This document shows, piece after piece, positions 53,701 to 63,199 of a stretch of 64,000 nt of DNA. Position 1 is the stretch's first letter, and each line of letters opens with the position of its first letter. This stretch comes from CALZBJ01 sp945619025 (GTDB taxonomy: Bacteria > Pseudomonadota > Gammaproteobacteria > Cardiobacteriales > Wohlfahrtiimonadaceae), in contig CALZBJ010000010.1 of NCBI GenBank assembly GCA_945619025.1, forward strand, positions 3,051 to 67,050. The letters run 5' to 3'. The position numbers were made by a program, and so were the translations under genes. The notes under the pieces were generated by a model, which made no database searches, was not told the DNA's origin, and worked only from the letters and a program-made list of their open reading frames with translations.

Positions 53701-54648
53701 ATGACGCGTAAAATTATTCTCGACTGCGATCCTGGCCACGATGATGCCATTGCCCTTCTACTTGCCCATGGAAACCCTAATATCGAACTCCTTGCGGTGA
53801 CCACCGTTGTGGGCAATCAAACCCTTGAAAAAGTAACGCGAAATGCGCGCTCCATTGCGAAAATTGCCAATATTACCGGCGTGCCTTTTGCCGCAGGATG
53901 CGTGCGTCCGCTTGTCCGTGAGATTGAAATTGCGCCGAGCGTTCATGGTGAATCGGGGCTTGATGGACCAGAACTTCCCGAGCCGGAATTACCACTTGAT
54001 CCGCGTCACGCCATCGATCTCATTATCGATACCATTATGAGTCATGAGCCAAAAACGGTGACACTTGTGCCCACTGGCGGACTCACCAATATCGCAATGG
54101 CGGTCCGCAAAGAGCCGCGCATTGTTGAGCGGGTGAAAGAGATTGTCCTTATGGGCGGTGGCTATCACGTTGGGAATTGGAGTGCCGTCGCTGAGTTTAA
54201 TATCAAAATCGACCCTGAAGCGGCTCACATTGTCTTTAATGAAAAATGGCCGCTCACAATGGTGGGACTCGATCTAACGCACCAAGCGCTGGCAACGCCG
54301 GAAGTGGTGGAGAAAATCCGCGCGATCGGCACAAAACCCGCTCAATTTGTAGTGGAATTATTGGAATGCTTTGGCAAAATGTATAAAAAAGCGCAAGGCT
54401 TTGACCATCCTCCGGTACACGATCCCTGCGCTGTGGCCTACGTAATCGACCCCAATGTAATGACAACGCGCAAAGTGCCTGTAGACATTGAGCTGACCGG
54501 CACCTTAACCTTAGGCATGACCGTGGCCGATTTTAGAAATCCCCCCGAGCCCGATTGCCATACGCAAGTGGCGGTCAAACTCGATCACGGCTATTTCTGG
54601 GATCTGATTGTCGATGCATTAGAGCGAATCGGTGAGGTGGATGCATGA
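53701..54648 (+). CDS. Nucleoside hydrolase (IunH/RihC type)
   Basis: A 315-residue hydrolase that splits the N-glycosidic bond of ribonucleosides to base and ribose. The calcium-binding DCDPGHDDAIALLLA motif is at residues 7-21, and VPTGGLTNIAMAV and the C-terminal VHDPCAVAYVI loop complete the site. The family cannot be resolved by eye between purine- and pyrimidine-preferring members. GAGAGG precedes the ATG, and TATAAT lies at 53653-53658. It overlaps the MFS gene by the four bases ATGA, so the two are coupled; a ribokinase gene follows. Confidence 0.95.
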   Translation: MTRKIILDCDPGHDDAIALLLAHGNPNIELLAVTTVVGNQTLEKVTRNARSIAKIANITGVPFAAGCVRPLVREIEIAPSVHGESGLDGPELPEPELPLDPRHAIDLIIDTIMSHEPKTVTLVPTGGLTNIAMAVRKEPRIVERVKEIVLMGGGYHVGNWSAVAEFNIKIDPEAAHIVFNEKWPLTMVGLDLTHQALATPEVVEKIRAIGTKPAQFVVELLECFGKMYKKAQGFDHPPVHDPCAVAYVIDPNVMTTRKVPVDIELTGTLTLGMTVADFRNPPEPDCHTQVAVKLDHGYFWDLIVDALERIGEVDA

Positions 54649-56048
54649 GTCACGCCCCCGTTCACGAAAAATCCCAAAGCGTCGTACCTTTAATGATCGC
54701 GCTTTTGGTCGCCTGCATGGCGTTCCAACTCAATGCGAGTATGCTCAATCCGGTGCTCGTCACCATTACTGAAAGTTTAAATACCAATGAGGCAACGATC
54801 GGTTTAACGCAGACCGCCTTTTTTATGTCGGCGGCCCTCTTTTCGATCTTTGTGCCCCGGTTAAGTGATATCGTTGGGCGCAAAAAGATGCTCTTTAGCC
54901 TGATTGCCGTCACCACAACTGGTGGAGTTTTAGCGGCGATCACGCCTAACGTTGAGCTCTATTTTGTCGCGCGGATTATTCAAGGCGTATCGGGCCCTGT
55001 CGTCCCGCTTTGCTTATTGATGCTCCATCATGAAATTGATGACCCTAAACGCTACGGCATGCTAATGGGAATTGTTACCGCGGTGAATGGGGGCATTGCC
55101 GGGATTGATGCTTTTTTAGGTGGTTATATCGCCACAAACTTTGGCTTTCGCCCGGTTTTTTGCTTTATCGCTGCCGTTGGTGTGATCGCGCTCTTTTTTA
55201 TTGCCAAAGGTACGCCTGAATCCAAACCCTCAGAGGGGCAACGGATGGATTGGAAAGGCGTTAGCTTTTTAGTGGCCTCGCTCGCTGGATTTTTAATGGC
55301 ACTCAATCAAGCAGGGAAACTTGCCAATGCCAACTGGGGCTTTATCGTGATCTCAATGATCATCGCCATTGTCGCCTTTATCCTCTTCCTCCGCACTGAA
55401 AAAAGCGAAGCTGAACCGCTCGTGACTATTCCCCATCTAAAACGCCGTTCAACCTGGGCGCTCCTTCTCACCACAATTCTCACCATGACCGGGATTTTTG
55501 CAGTGGTCAATGGACTTGCGGTTTCGCTCGCGCAAAATAGTGATTTTGGCTTTGGATTTACCGCCAATAAATCGGCCCTTCTTCTGCTAACTCCCTACGC
55601 ACTTGTTGGCTGGGCAGTCGGGCCTTTTATGGGCCGTTTAGCACCCTCATTGGGCTATAATCGCATCCTTCGACTCGGGCTTTTAGGCAGTGCCATCGGC
55701 GTCTTTATTATGATGCAATACGGACTAAACTCCTTCCCCGTTTTAGCCGGCATGACCTTTCTTTTAGGGATCACCTACGCAGGAACGGCCAATATTATCT
55801 TAAATGGTCTTGGCGTTGTGCTCTCTCCGAAAGAAAACCCGGGCTTTCTTCCCGGCATGAATGCAGCGGCGTTTCACCTTGGGGCAGGTTTAAGTTTTGC
55901 GCTTCTTCCGGCGGTGCAATTTCTCGCGGAGGATTCAATAGTAGGCTATTATAACGGTATGATGCTTGGGTTAATGATCACGATTGTGGCGTTTTTAGTC
56001 TCATTTATTATCCCGAGCCCTGCTCTCGAATCAGACCCTGCAGCCTAA
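54645..56048 (+). CDS. MFS transporter, probable nucleoside or sugar carrier
   Basis: A 467-residue major facilitator of about 12-14 transmembrane segments. The family loop is seen as RLSDIVGRKKMLF between helices 2 and 3, and QGVSGPVVPLCLLM follows. It resembles the DHA2 drug-efflux type by sequence style, but position between a nucleoside hydrolase and a ribokinase gene points to nucleoside or ribose transport. The direction of transport is inference. The start overlaps the hydrolase stop, and the ribokinase start lies 9 nt downstream. Confidence 0.85.
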   Translation: MSHAPVHEKSQSVVPLMIALLVACMAFQLNASMLNPVLVTITESLNTNEATIGLTQTAFFMSAALFSIFVPRLSDIVGRKKMLFSLIAVTTTGGVLAAITPNVELYFVARIIQGVSGPVVPLCLLMLHHEIDDPKRYGMLMGIVTAVNGGIAGIDAFLGGYIATNFGFRPVFCFIAAVGVIALFFIAKGTPESKPSEGQRMDWKGVSFLVASLAGFLMALNQAGKLANANWGFIVISMIIAIVAFILFLRTEKSEAEPLVTIPHLKRRSTWALLLTTILTMTGIFAVVNGLAVSLAQNSDFGFGFTANKSALLLLTPYALVGWAVGPFMGRLAPSLGYNRILRLGLLGSAIGVFIMMQYGLNSFPVLAGMTFLLGITYAGTANIILNGLGVVLSPKENPGFLPGMNAAAFHLGAGLSFALLPAVQFLAEDSIVGYYNGMMLGLMITIVAFLVSFIIPSPALESDPAA

Positions 56049-56057
56049 GGAGATTTC

Positions 56058-56984
56058 ATGAAAAAAATTCTTGTAATTGGCTCCATTAACGTGGATTTAG
56101 TCTTTAATACCGAGCATCTTCCGCTCAAAGGGGAGACGCTATTTGCCAAGCATTTTGAAACGCATTTCGGCGGAAAAGGGGCGAATCAAGCCTTTACCGC
56201 TGGTCGGCTTGGTGCGGATGTTGAGCTAATGGGCGTTGTGGGCGATGATGATTACGGGCGCACCTCAAAACACAATCTGCAGCATAATGGCCAGGTCGCC
56301 GTTGATCGTATTGCAATGACAGACAAGCTCACAACGGGGATTGCCAATATTGTGGTGGCGAAAAATGGCGATAATCATATTATTGTCAATTCCGGGGCAA
56401 ACTTTCATTTTGAGCCCGATTATATCGATACGATTAAAGCGGTGATCGACGAGAAAGAGATCATTATCTTTCAACTTGAGATCCCGCTTGAGGTGGTGGA
56501 AACGCTCGCGAAATATGCCAAAGATAATGGGAAAACAGTGATCTTAAATCCGGCGCCCGGGGCAAAACTCTCCGATGAGCTGCTTCAAAATACCGACTAT
56601 TTAGTCCCAAATGAAACAGAGCTCGCAATTTTAAGTGGTCTTCCCACCAACACGCCCGAAAAGGCGATTGCGGCGGCGAAAATGTTGCAAAAAGCCCATA
56701 AGATTCCGGCACTCATTGTCACGCTTGGGGAGCATGGATCATACTTTGTTAAAGCCGATGAAGCCTTGCATATCCCCATTCATAAGGTCAATGCCGTTGA
56801 TACCACGTGCGCGGGCGATAGCTATATTGGCGCATTTGCTTATATGCTGGCAAAAGGCGCTCCAACCCGTGAGGCGTTACAGTTTGCCGCGAAAGTCAGC
56901 GCCCTTGTGGTGACGAAAAAAGGCGCGCAATCGTCGGTGCCAACCCTCTCGGAAGTGAAAGCATATTTTAGCGAAGCCGAGTAA
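56058..56984 (+). CDS. rbsK: Ribokinase
   Basis: A 308-residue PfkB-family sugar kinase that makes ribose-5-phosphate. The N-terminal IGSINVDLVF and GGKGANQAFTAGRLG bind the sugar. The C-terminal anion hole and catalytic aspartate are in AVDTTCAGDSYIGAF. A cysteine replaces the usual glycine or alanine in the DTTGAGD motif. AAGGAG lies upstream of the ATG. It completes the pathway with the nucleoside hydrolase, which releases ribose, and the carrier. A bidirectional terminator follows. Confidence 0.93.
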   Translation: MKKILVIGSINVDLVFNTEHLPLKGETLFAKHFETHFGGKGANQAFTAGRLGADVELMGVVGDDDYGRTSKHNLQHNGQVAVDRIAMTDKLTTGIANIVVAKNGDNHIIVNSGANFHFEPDYIDTIKAVIDEKEIIIFQLEIPLEVVETLAKYAKDNGKTVILNPAPGAKLSDELLQNTDYLVPNETELAILSGLPTNTPEKAIAAAKMLQKAHKIPALIVTLGEHGSYFVKADEALHIPIHKVNAVDTTCAGDSYIGAFAYMLAKGAPTREALQFAAKVSALVVTKKGAQSSVPTLSEVKAYFSEAE

Positions 56985-57002
56985 TAGGGTTACCATTAAC
57001 AC

Positions 57003-57038
57003 AAAAATCCCTCATGAGACTTCCTCTGAGGGATTTTT
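57003..57038. terminator. Bidirectional terminator between rbsK and recD
   Basis: A 12-bp perfect stem (AAAAATCCCTCA with TGAGGGATTTTT) ends both the nucleoside operon and the recB-recD operon, with T-runs on both strands. Confidence 0.9.
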
Positions 57039-57045
57039 TATACCG

Positions 57046-58971
57046 TTAAAAAAGTGAAAGTTGCGACTCGATTGACAGCTCTTCTTCAGCCGGTTCCACT
57101 AAAAACTCTGGCTTTTTAAGCACGACCGAAAGCCGTTTTTGAATGGCGCTAAACCGCTGTGCCCGTTGCATTAATGAGGCACGAATCGCCCCTTCGGAAC
57201 TAAAGATAATCGCCTCTTTTTTCGCCCGGGTCAGCCCTGTATAGAAAAGCTCGGTACTTAAAAAAGCCGACTCATATTCGGCTAAAAAGAGCATCACCCG
57301 CTCAAATTCACTTCCCTGCGATTTATGCACCGTCATCGCAAAGGCATGATTAAATTGCGGTAAGGAATGAATCGAAAAAGCGCGAAGTTCGTTATCAATT
57401 TCAAAAAATGCCCGCAGTCGCCCTTCCTCTTCTAAAATCAGCCCAATGTCCCCATTAAAGAGTCCATATTCATAATCGTTTTCTTCGATCATAATGGCGA
57501 GCCCATGATAAAACGCCATATTATAGATGGTCGGAAAGAGTGTTTTAGCAATAAGATGATTGAGGCGCTCCGTGCCATAATCCCCACGCCGTTGAATCGC
57601 TAATACGCGTGCACTATTAAACGCAGCAAAGATCGCTTGTTTCGTGCTGTTTTTAGCGAGAATCGCATCGAGATAGGGCTGATAAAAGCTGCGTAATTCC
57701 GTAGATAAGGTACTCTCTTCGATCGGGAGCGTATGATATCCAATTAGCGGATCATGACTCATTAAAATCCCCATAACATCACGAATTTTCTGCTGAGTAT
57801 CAAAGTAATTATGGGTATAGGTATTGATCCGTTTGGCCAATCGCCCCAGTGTTGAGGCATCATCAAAACGATAACTTTTCTTTAACAAAGAGAAATAATT
57901 CGCCGGATAAATCTCCGAATTGACCGGAAGCGATACGCCCGTAAGCGCCTCGATCGTTTGACTATGGCGACTCGTATAATTTTCCGTAAAGGCAAGTTCA
58001 CTCATGATCGAGCCCGCTTCAACCGAGGCAAGCTGATCCTTATCGCCGAGAAAAATAATGCGCGCATGAGCGGGTAAGGCTTCAATCAGATCCACAAAAA
58101 GCTGGAGATCGATCATCGATGCCTCGTCGACAACAAGGAGATCAAGCATCAATGGATTTTGCGCGTGATAGCGCGTTTTTTTACTAATGGGATGAATCCC
58201 AAGTAGGCGGTGAATGGTATAACTTTCGCTCGGAATCTGCTTTAAAATATCGCTCTCAATCTCCGTTAATGCCCACGCTTTTTGTTCATTAATCGATTCG
58301 GTTAATCGCGCAGCGGCCTTCCCTGTGGGCGCCGCTAACACCATTTTAAGTGGCGCTTGTCCGCTCTCTTTCGCCGCTTCCTGTAAAATCGCTAAAATCT
58401 TAAATACAGTCGTTGTTTTACCGGTTCCAGGTCCTCCTGAAATAACCGATAAATATTGAATCAGACTATTGGCCGCCGCCACCTTCTGCCAATCGATCTC
58501 AGATTGTGCATCACTTGTGCCAAAATAACGATCTAAAAGCCTCTTATAACGCGTTAGACGCTCTGCTGAAAATTGAGTATCCACCTGATGCTTTAGCACA
58601 AACTCGACGATTTTCCCCTCTTGCTGATAATTTTTAGCAAGGTAAATACCCCACTCACTTTTTATCAGTGCAGGACTCTCAATCACAACATCACACCAAT
58701 CGGTTTCTAGTGAGAGATTCGCCTCTTTTAACAGCTCAAACCCTAAGTTTCGCACCGTTTCATCGGGCTCTTCACTAAACCATTTTGCCGGCGCATTAAG
58801 ATACTCAAACGTCGCGAGCGTATGCCCAAATCGATAGGCGCGGCTTACCAAAAGAGCAAGAAGCTGTAACTCTTTATCTTGCTCCCCAATCAATTTTGCA
58901 AAATAATAATCGAGCTCAGAAAATACGCCGGCCTCCAAACCATAATTAATGGCGAATTGATTGGTTAGCAT
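57046..58971 (-). CDS. recD: Exodeoxyribonuclease V subunit alpha (RecD)
   Basis: A 641-residue superfamily 1 helicase, the 5'-3' motor of RecBCD. Walker A is SGGPGTGKTTTVFKI near residue 185, and DEASMIDLQLF is Walker B. MTVHKSQGSEF and FYTGLTRAKKEAI near the end are helicase motifs V and VI. The ATG at 58971 has AAGGAG seven bases upstream; the frame opens at 58989 without support. It overlaps the small gene upstream by 26 nt. It works in double-strand break repair together with RecB and RecC. Confidence 0.95.
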   Translation of the reverse strand: MLTNQFAINYGLEAGVFSELDYYFAKLIGEQDKELQLLALLVSRAYRFGHTLATFEYLNAPAKWFSEEPDETVRNLGFELLKEANLSLETDWCDVVIESPALIKSEWGIYLAKNYQQEGKIVEFVLKHQVDTQFSAERLTRYKRLLDRYFGTSDAQSEIDWQKVAAANSLIQYLSVISGGPGTGKTTTVFKILAILQEAAKESGQAPLKMVLAAPTGKAAARLTESINEQKAWALTEIESDILKQIPSESYTIHRLLGIHPISKKTRYHAQNPLMLDLLVVDEASMIDLQLFVDLIEALPAHARIIFLGDKDQLASVEAGSIMSELAFTENYTSRHSQTIEALTGVSLPVNSEIYPANYFSLLKKSYRFDDASTLGRLAKRINTYTHNYFDTQQKIRDVMGILMSHDPLIGYHTLPIEESTLSTELRSFYQPYLDAILAKNSTKQAIFAAFNSARVLAIQRRGDYGTERLNHLIAKTLFPTIYNMAFYHGLAIMIEENDYEYGLFNGDIGLILEEEGRLRAFFEIDNELRAFSIHSLPQFNHAFAMTVHKSQGSEFERVMLFLAEYESAFLSTELFYTGLTRAKKEAIIFSSEGAIRASLMQRAQRFSAIQKRLSVVLKKPEFLVEPAEEELSIESQLSLF

Positions 58972-59500
58972 CGGTATTCTCCTTCTCAATATAGTGTTGT
59001 AATGCGTCTGTTAGCTCACTTAAAAGCGCAACGGAATCGTGATCAACAGGGAGTAGCGCGACTTTTTTTGCCGCCCAACTTGATTTAACGCCCACCGCGC
59101 TTGAATAAAAAACTGCCCCATTCTCAAACGTATTTTTATGGATAAATCGATGCCCGCCACAACTCTCTTTCGTCAGTCCAATCACCGGGATTTTTCGCAG
59201 AAGATAATCATAAAGATAGAGCCCAACGCCATATTGCCCTGCTCGTGTGCGCTCGTAGACGCAGCGATCAATCAACATCACATCGATCTTAATTGCCTTT
59301 GGAATCTGTTTTAAAATCGCAATTTTAACCGGCACTTCGCGCACAAATGAGCGCTGATCGCTCTGATCCTGTTGGCTAAATGTTGCGTAATAATACTCGC
59401 CACCGGATGGATTTTCCCAATCGGTAAAGAGTGTCCCGACTGCATAGGATTTATTTTGAAAATGCGCGGTAACAATGGCAAGAATCGTCTCTTTCATCAT
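58946..59500 (-). CDS. Endonuclease V-like small protein between recB and recD
   Basis: A 184-residue protein, with AAGGA six bases before the ATG. It starts 9 nt after the recB stop and overlaps recD, so all three form one operon. The layout resembles the short endonuclease V family: FVREVPVKIAIL (E55) fits the second acidic residue, MLIDRCVY (D78) the third, and IPVIGLTK (K111) the conserved lysine. The spacing of these fits EndoV. The first metal-binding aspartate, expected near residue 10, appears to be valine (AIVTAHFQNKS). EndoV cleaves deoxyinosine-containing DNA or inosine RNA. This one may be inactive or altered, and the family call is by pattern only. Confidence 0.6.
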   Translation of the reverse strand: MMKETILAIVTAHFQNKSYAVGTLFTDWENPSGGEYYYATFSQQDQSDQRSFVREVPVKIAILKQIPKAIKIDVMLIDRCVYERTRAGQYGVGLYLYDYLLRKIPVIGLTKESCGGHRFIHKNTFENGAVFYSSAVGVKSSWAAKKVALLPVDHDSVALLSELTDALQHYIEKENTDANQSIRH

Positions 59501-59509
59501 AATTAATCC

Positions 59510-62500
59510 TTACTTCGCATCAAAATAATCCATGATCTTTTCGATCACAGACCACGCCGGTTTATGATGATACACGCCATCGCCGCTCGCATCGCCCCGC
59601 ATTCCGCGCAAAAAGAGATAATAGATGCCACCAAAGTCGGTTTCATAATTAAACTCAAGGTTTTTAAGGCGCAAAAACTTCACCAGCGCCACGGTATAGA
59701 GCAGATATTGCCAATCATAATAAGCCTCATCCATCGCCGTTTGCATCGATTCTTGCTGATAATCCTCGCAGGATTCCCCTAAAAAATTACTCTTATAGTC
59801 ACAGATATAATACTTTCCTTCCCAGATAAACGTAAGGTCAATAAATCCTTTTAACATTCCCGTAAGCGCTTTAAATGTGAGCTTCGCCGGGAGTGTCCGC
59901 GTGCGGTTTTCCATCAAAAATTGATTGATCGGTTCGGGAGTAATATCACGGCGAATGGGGAATAAAAATTCAAGTTCGTTGATGTGCTGATCGTTTGATA
60001 AAATCGTACCCAGCGTCATCATTTCATTATCTTGATTTAATGGCGTTTGCAAAATTCCGGCAAACCAATCTTTAAGATCAAGCGCTGCAGAATCGAGCTC
60101 ATCGGCAAGAGATAGATAGAGCGGTGAGCGCTTAATCGCCTCGCTTAAAATCATCTCATCACTAAGCTCAAGCGGTGAATAATTCTCTAAAAGATCGTGT
60201 AAAAATGTTCCGGCAACCGCTCCTTTCGGGAAATGAAGTTGCGCCTTCGGGAGTGGTGTTTGAATTTCGGTCTGATCGAGGTTTCTCTCCTCCTGAATCG
60301 GCATCTCATCAAAACGTTCGTCTTGGAAATGGGTCACTTCCGCTTTATACGAAAGATGCGAGAAACTCGTAAAACGCCAAATATTAGGAATATAGCGATT
60401 CATGCGGGCTGCACTTAACTCAGGTTCTGCCGTTTTTTCTTCAAATACGCGATCTAAAATCTGCTCTGGCACCTCAGTAATATCAATAATACCGGGCTTG
60501 ATGAGCGTTTTAGGAAGCGTTGCATTTACCTCCGTTAACCCCAAAATTGAGCCGATCGCGCTTTGGTGCGTTACGCTTGAACGCCGGGACATAAGATGGC
60601 TCGCAAAGCCAACCCGACAATGGAATTTACTACGAGTCATCGCCACATATAAAAGGCGCACCGCTTCCGAAAATTCCTCATCTAAAATCTGCTCTTTAAT
60701 CGTTTCCGATGGGGTAAAACTGTAGCGAATCCGCTCTTTTTCCTTATCGTAATAGGAGACCGGATCGCGGTAACTCACAGGGCTCACCGCAAATGGCAGA
60801 TAGACAATGGGAAATTCGAGCCCTTTGGATTTATGATAGGTAAGGATTTTAATTGCCTCAAAATCACTCTCAAGCCGCTGGTGATACACCTCTTCCGTCT
60901 CTCCCCGCTCGCGCTCCTCCTTAAACCACGCAAGTAACAACTCATCGGTTGCCATTTTTTGCGCTTGGAGCAATTCTGCAAGGTGGAAAAGATCGGTAAT
61001 TAAGCGTTCACCATCGGGCAAAGCACGTAAACGAGCGAGCCGATCGCCCCGCATCATAAAATGGCGCACCATTCCAAGTACACCAATGCGATCCCATAAT
61101 TCTTTGAGCTCATGACGTTCTTCAAGCATCGCTTCGTAACGCTCGGGATCGCTCATCACCTCAAAATATTCATCAAGCGATAATCCATATAAAAGTGAGG
61201 CAAAACTGCGCTTGGTTAAAGAAAAATCACGAAAATAGAGCAGACTTTCCAAGAAAAGTGCGAGCTCGTCAGCCATTTCCGAATGAAACACATTGCTTCG
61301 ATCCGAGAGATAGACCGCATTTAAATTGCGCTTAAAAAGCGCCTCTTTTAGCACCCGAGCTTCATTAGCACTACGGACTAAAAAGGTAATATCCGCCGGA
61401 ATAATTTTACGCCGATCGCCATTAGCTTCAATCTCACCATGATAGAGAAGTTCCACCACATCATCGGCAAAAAAGTTGGCATAAAACTCGGTATATTCCT
61501 CACGATTTACCTCTGCCGATAGATTAAAAAAGCGCATCCCAACCTCTTCATCTCCCTTTAAATAGAGATGTTCAACTAGCGCTTTTTCAGGATATTGAAC
61601 GGGATAAAAGGGAATGTTTTCCTCTAAAAAAGGATTGGTTGATGCTTCAAAAAAGTGGTTCACACTCTCAATCATTTTTGAGGAGGAACGATAATTGGTA
61701 TCGAGCGTATAGTGAAGATCGACACCTTTTTTAGCACTGAGATAGGCATAAATATCAGCGCCGCGAAATTTATAGATCGACTGTTTCGGGTCCCCGATCA
61801 TAATAAAGGGAATCTGGCTCGCCTCACCAAATAGTGTCTGAAAAATTGAGAGCTGATAATAATCGGTATCTTGGAACTCATCGATCATCACCGCTTGATA
61901 TTGCTCGCGCACATGGGCTAAAAGCCGCTCTGGACGTTTTGCGAGTACGCCATCGAGTTTGATTAAAATATCATCAAAGTTGAGCTCGCCCGCCTCATGT
62001 TTAAGCGCTTCAAATTCATGGTAAACCCGATACGCTGCATAGAGTTTAAGCCGTTTTTCGAGATTAAAGGCATGGGCAAACTCTAAAAACTGATCGACTA
62101 AATTAAAAAGCGGATGTTCAGGAGGCATGCCCCCTGTTTTCGTCTTCTCATACAATACCTCTTGAGAAAAACGCGAGAGTTCATCTGGATAATTAAACCC
62201 CGCTTCTTGACAGAAATCGAGCACCTTATTGGCCCAATTTGGCAAGTGTTTCGCAGAATAACTGCGTTTTTTAATGTCCGAGGTTTGGATAATCGCAACC
62301 GCCTCTTCCCCAAAGGTTTTCCAATTCTCTTTAAGTGTCGCCATTTTGGTTTGATATTCATGAAGACCGGCATCAAGCGTCTCAAATGAGGTGATTAAAT
62401 TGGGCTCATCCTCAAACAGTTTTGGATTTTGAATATAAGGCCGCACCGTTCCTAAGAGCGATTTACTCTTTGCAAAGGGGAGCGCATCCATTCGATTCGC

Positions 62501-63082
62501 AACGGGCTCGCCAAAATAATCGAGAACACAAGCCACAAGCTCTGGATTGAAGCGATAAAAATCTTTACGCCATACAATGCGGCAACTCTCTTCAAGCAGG
62601 TCATTGAGCTCGCTATTTAACTCAAATTCAAACTCAAGCCCCGTCGCTAAGGCACTTTGACTTAAAATCCGCTGACAAAACCCATGAATTGTAAAAATCG
62701 CCGCCTGATCAATCGTACGTTCGGCTTCAATTAAACAAAGAATTGCCTCTCTTCGGGCTATTTCATTAAAAAGAAAAGGCTCAAGAAGTGCAACGAGCGT
62801 CTCATCAAAGGCATCAACCTCTTGCGAAATTAAACACTCTTTACTCTCAACAATTCGCTTAAAAATTCGCTCTTTTAACTCAGCCGTTGCGGCATTGGTG
62901 AAGGTAACAATCAGTAGCTCTTCAAGCTTTAACGGACGTTCTTTTTCGGTCAGTCCAAGCAAAAATCGAAGCACAAGTGAGGTGATCGTATAGGTTTTTC
63001 CTGTTCCTGCCGATGCCTCAATCAATATGTTGCCCTCAAGCGATGCCTCGAGCGCATTTAAAATAATGGGTTGCTGTTTCAT
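59510..63082 (-). CDS. recB: Exodeoxyribonuclease V subunit beta (RecB)
   Basis: A 1190-residue protein: 3'-5' superfamily 1 helicase followed by a nuclease domain. Walker A is IEASAGTGKTYTI near residue 25, motif II includes MIDEFQDTDYYQ, and motif VI is LLYVAMTRSK. The nuclease active site is the C-terminal ICDYKSNFLGES. Length matches E. coli RecB (1180). The ATG at 63082 has no Shine-Dalgarno; a perfect TATAAT ends six bases before it, suggesting a leaderless transcript. An upstream TTG at 63097 is inside that promoter. recC is not adjacent, in contrast to E. coli. Confidence 0.95.
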   Translation of the reverse strand: MKQQPIILNALEASLEGNILIEASAGTGKTYTITSLVLRFLLGLTEKERPLKLEELLIVTFTNAATAELKERIFKRIVESKECLISQEVDAFDETLVALLEPFLFNEIARREAILCLIEAERTIDQAAIFTIHGFCQRILSQSALATGLEFEFELNSELNDLLEESCRIVWRKDFYRFNPELVACVLDYFGEPVANRMDALPFAKSKSLLGTVRPYIQNPKLFEDEPNLITSFETLDAGLHEYQTKMATLKENWKTFGEEAVAIIQTSDIKKRSYSAKHLPNWANKVLDFCQEAGFNYPDELSRFSQEVLYEKTKTGGMPPEHPLFNLVDQFLEFAHAFNLEKRLKLYAAYRVYHEFEALKHEAGELNFDDILIKLDGVLAKRPERLLAHVREQYQAVMIDEFQDTDYYQLSIFQTLFGEASQIPFIMIGDPKQSIYKFRGADIYAYLSAKKGVDLHYTLDTNYRSSSKMIESVNHFFEASTNPFLEENIPFYPVQYPEKALVEHLYLKGDEEVGMRFFNLSAEVNREEYTEFYANFFADDVVELLYHGEIEANGDRRKIIPADITFLVRSANEARVLKEALFKRNLNAVYLSDRSNVFHSEMADELALFLESLLYFRDFSLTKRSFASLLYGLSLDEYFEVMSDPERYEAMLEERHELKELWDRIGVLGMVRHFMMRGDRLARLRALPDGERLITDLFHLAELLQAQKMATDELLLAWFKEERERGETEEVYHQRLESDFEAIKILTYHKSKGLEFPIVYLPFAVSPVSYRDPVSYYDKEKERIRYSFTPSETIKEQILDEEFSEAVRLLYVAMTRSKFHCRVGFASHLMSRRSSVTHQSAIGSILGLTEVNATLPKTLIKPGIIDITEVPEQILDRVFEEKTAEPELSAARMNRYIPNIWRFTSFSHLSYKAEVTHFQDERFDEMPIQEERNLDQTEIQTPLPKAQLHFPKGAVAGTFLHDLLENYSPLELSDEMILSEAIKRSPLYLSLADELDSAALDLKDWFAGILQTPLNQDNEMMTLGTILSNDQHINELEFLFPIRRDITPEPINQFLMENRTRTLPAKLTFKALTGMLKGFIDLTFIWEGKYYICDYKSNFLGESCEDYQQESMQTAMDEAYYDWQYLLYTVALVKFLRLKNLEFNYETDFGGIYYLFLRGMRGDASGDGVYHHKPAWSVIEKIMDYFDAK

Positions 63083-63088
63083 AGAACG

Positions 63089-63094
63089 ATTATA
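63089..63094 (-). promoter_or_regulatory. -10 box of recB
   Basis: A perfect TATAAT on the minus strand ends six bases before the recB ATG, so transcription would start at or next to the A of the ATG. The -35 is poor. Confidence 0.5.
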
Positions 63095-63147
63095 CAAGAT
63101 AACTTTGTGAGATGTGAGGATTAGCCTATTTTACAAGAAAATAAAAA

Positions 63148-63171
63148 AGCCTCCAACGGTTGTTGCAGGCT
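63148..63171 (-). terminator. Intrinsic terminator of the rhodanese gene
   Basis: On the minus strand AGCCT/AGGCT and CAAC/GTTG stack with one mismatch, followed by TTTTTTATTTT. It lies about 30 nt past the stop. Confidence 0.8.
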
Positions 63172-63199
63172 CTCTAGATTAAGGATTAATCTCTATCCA

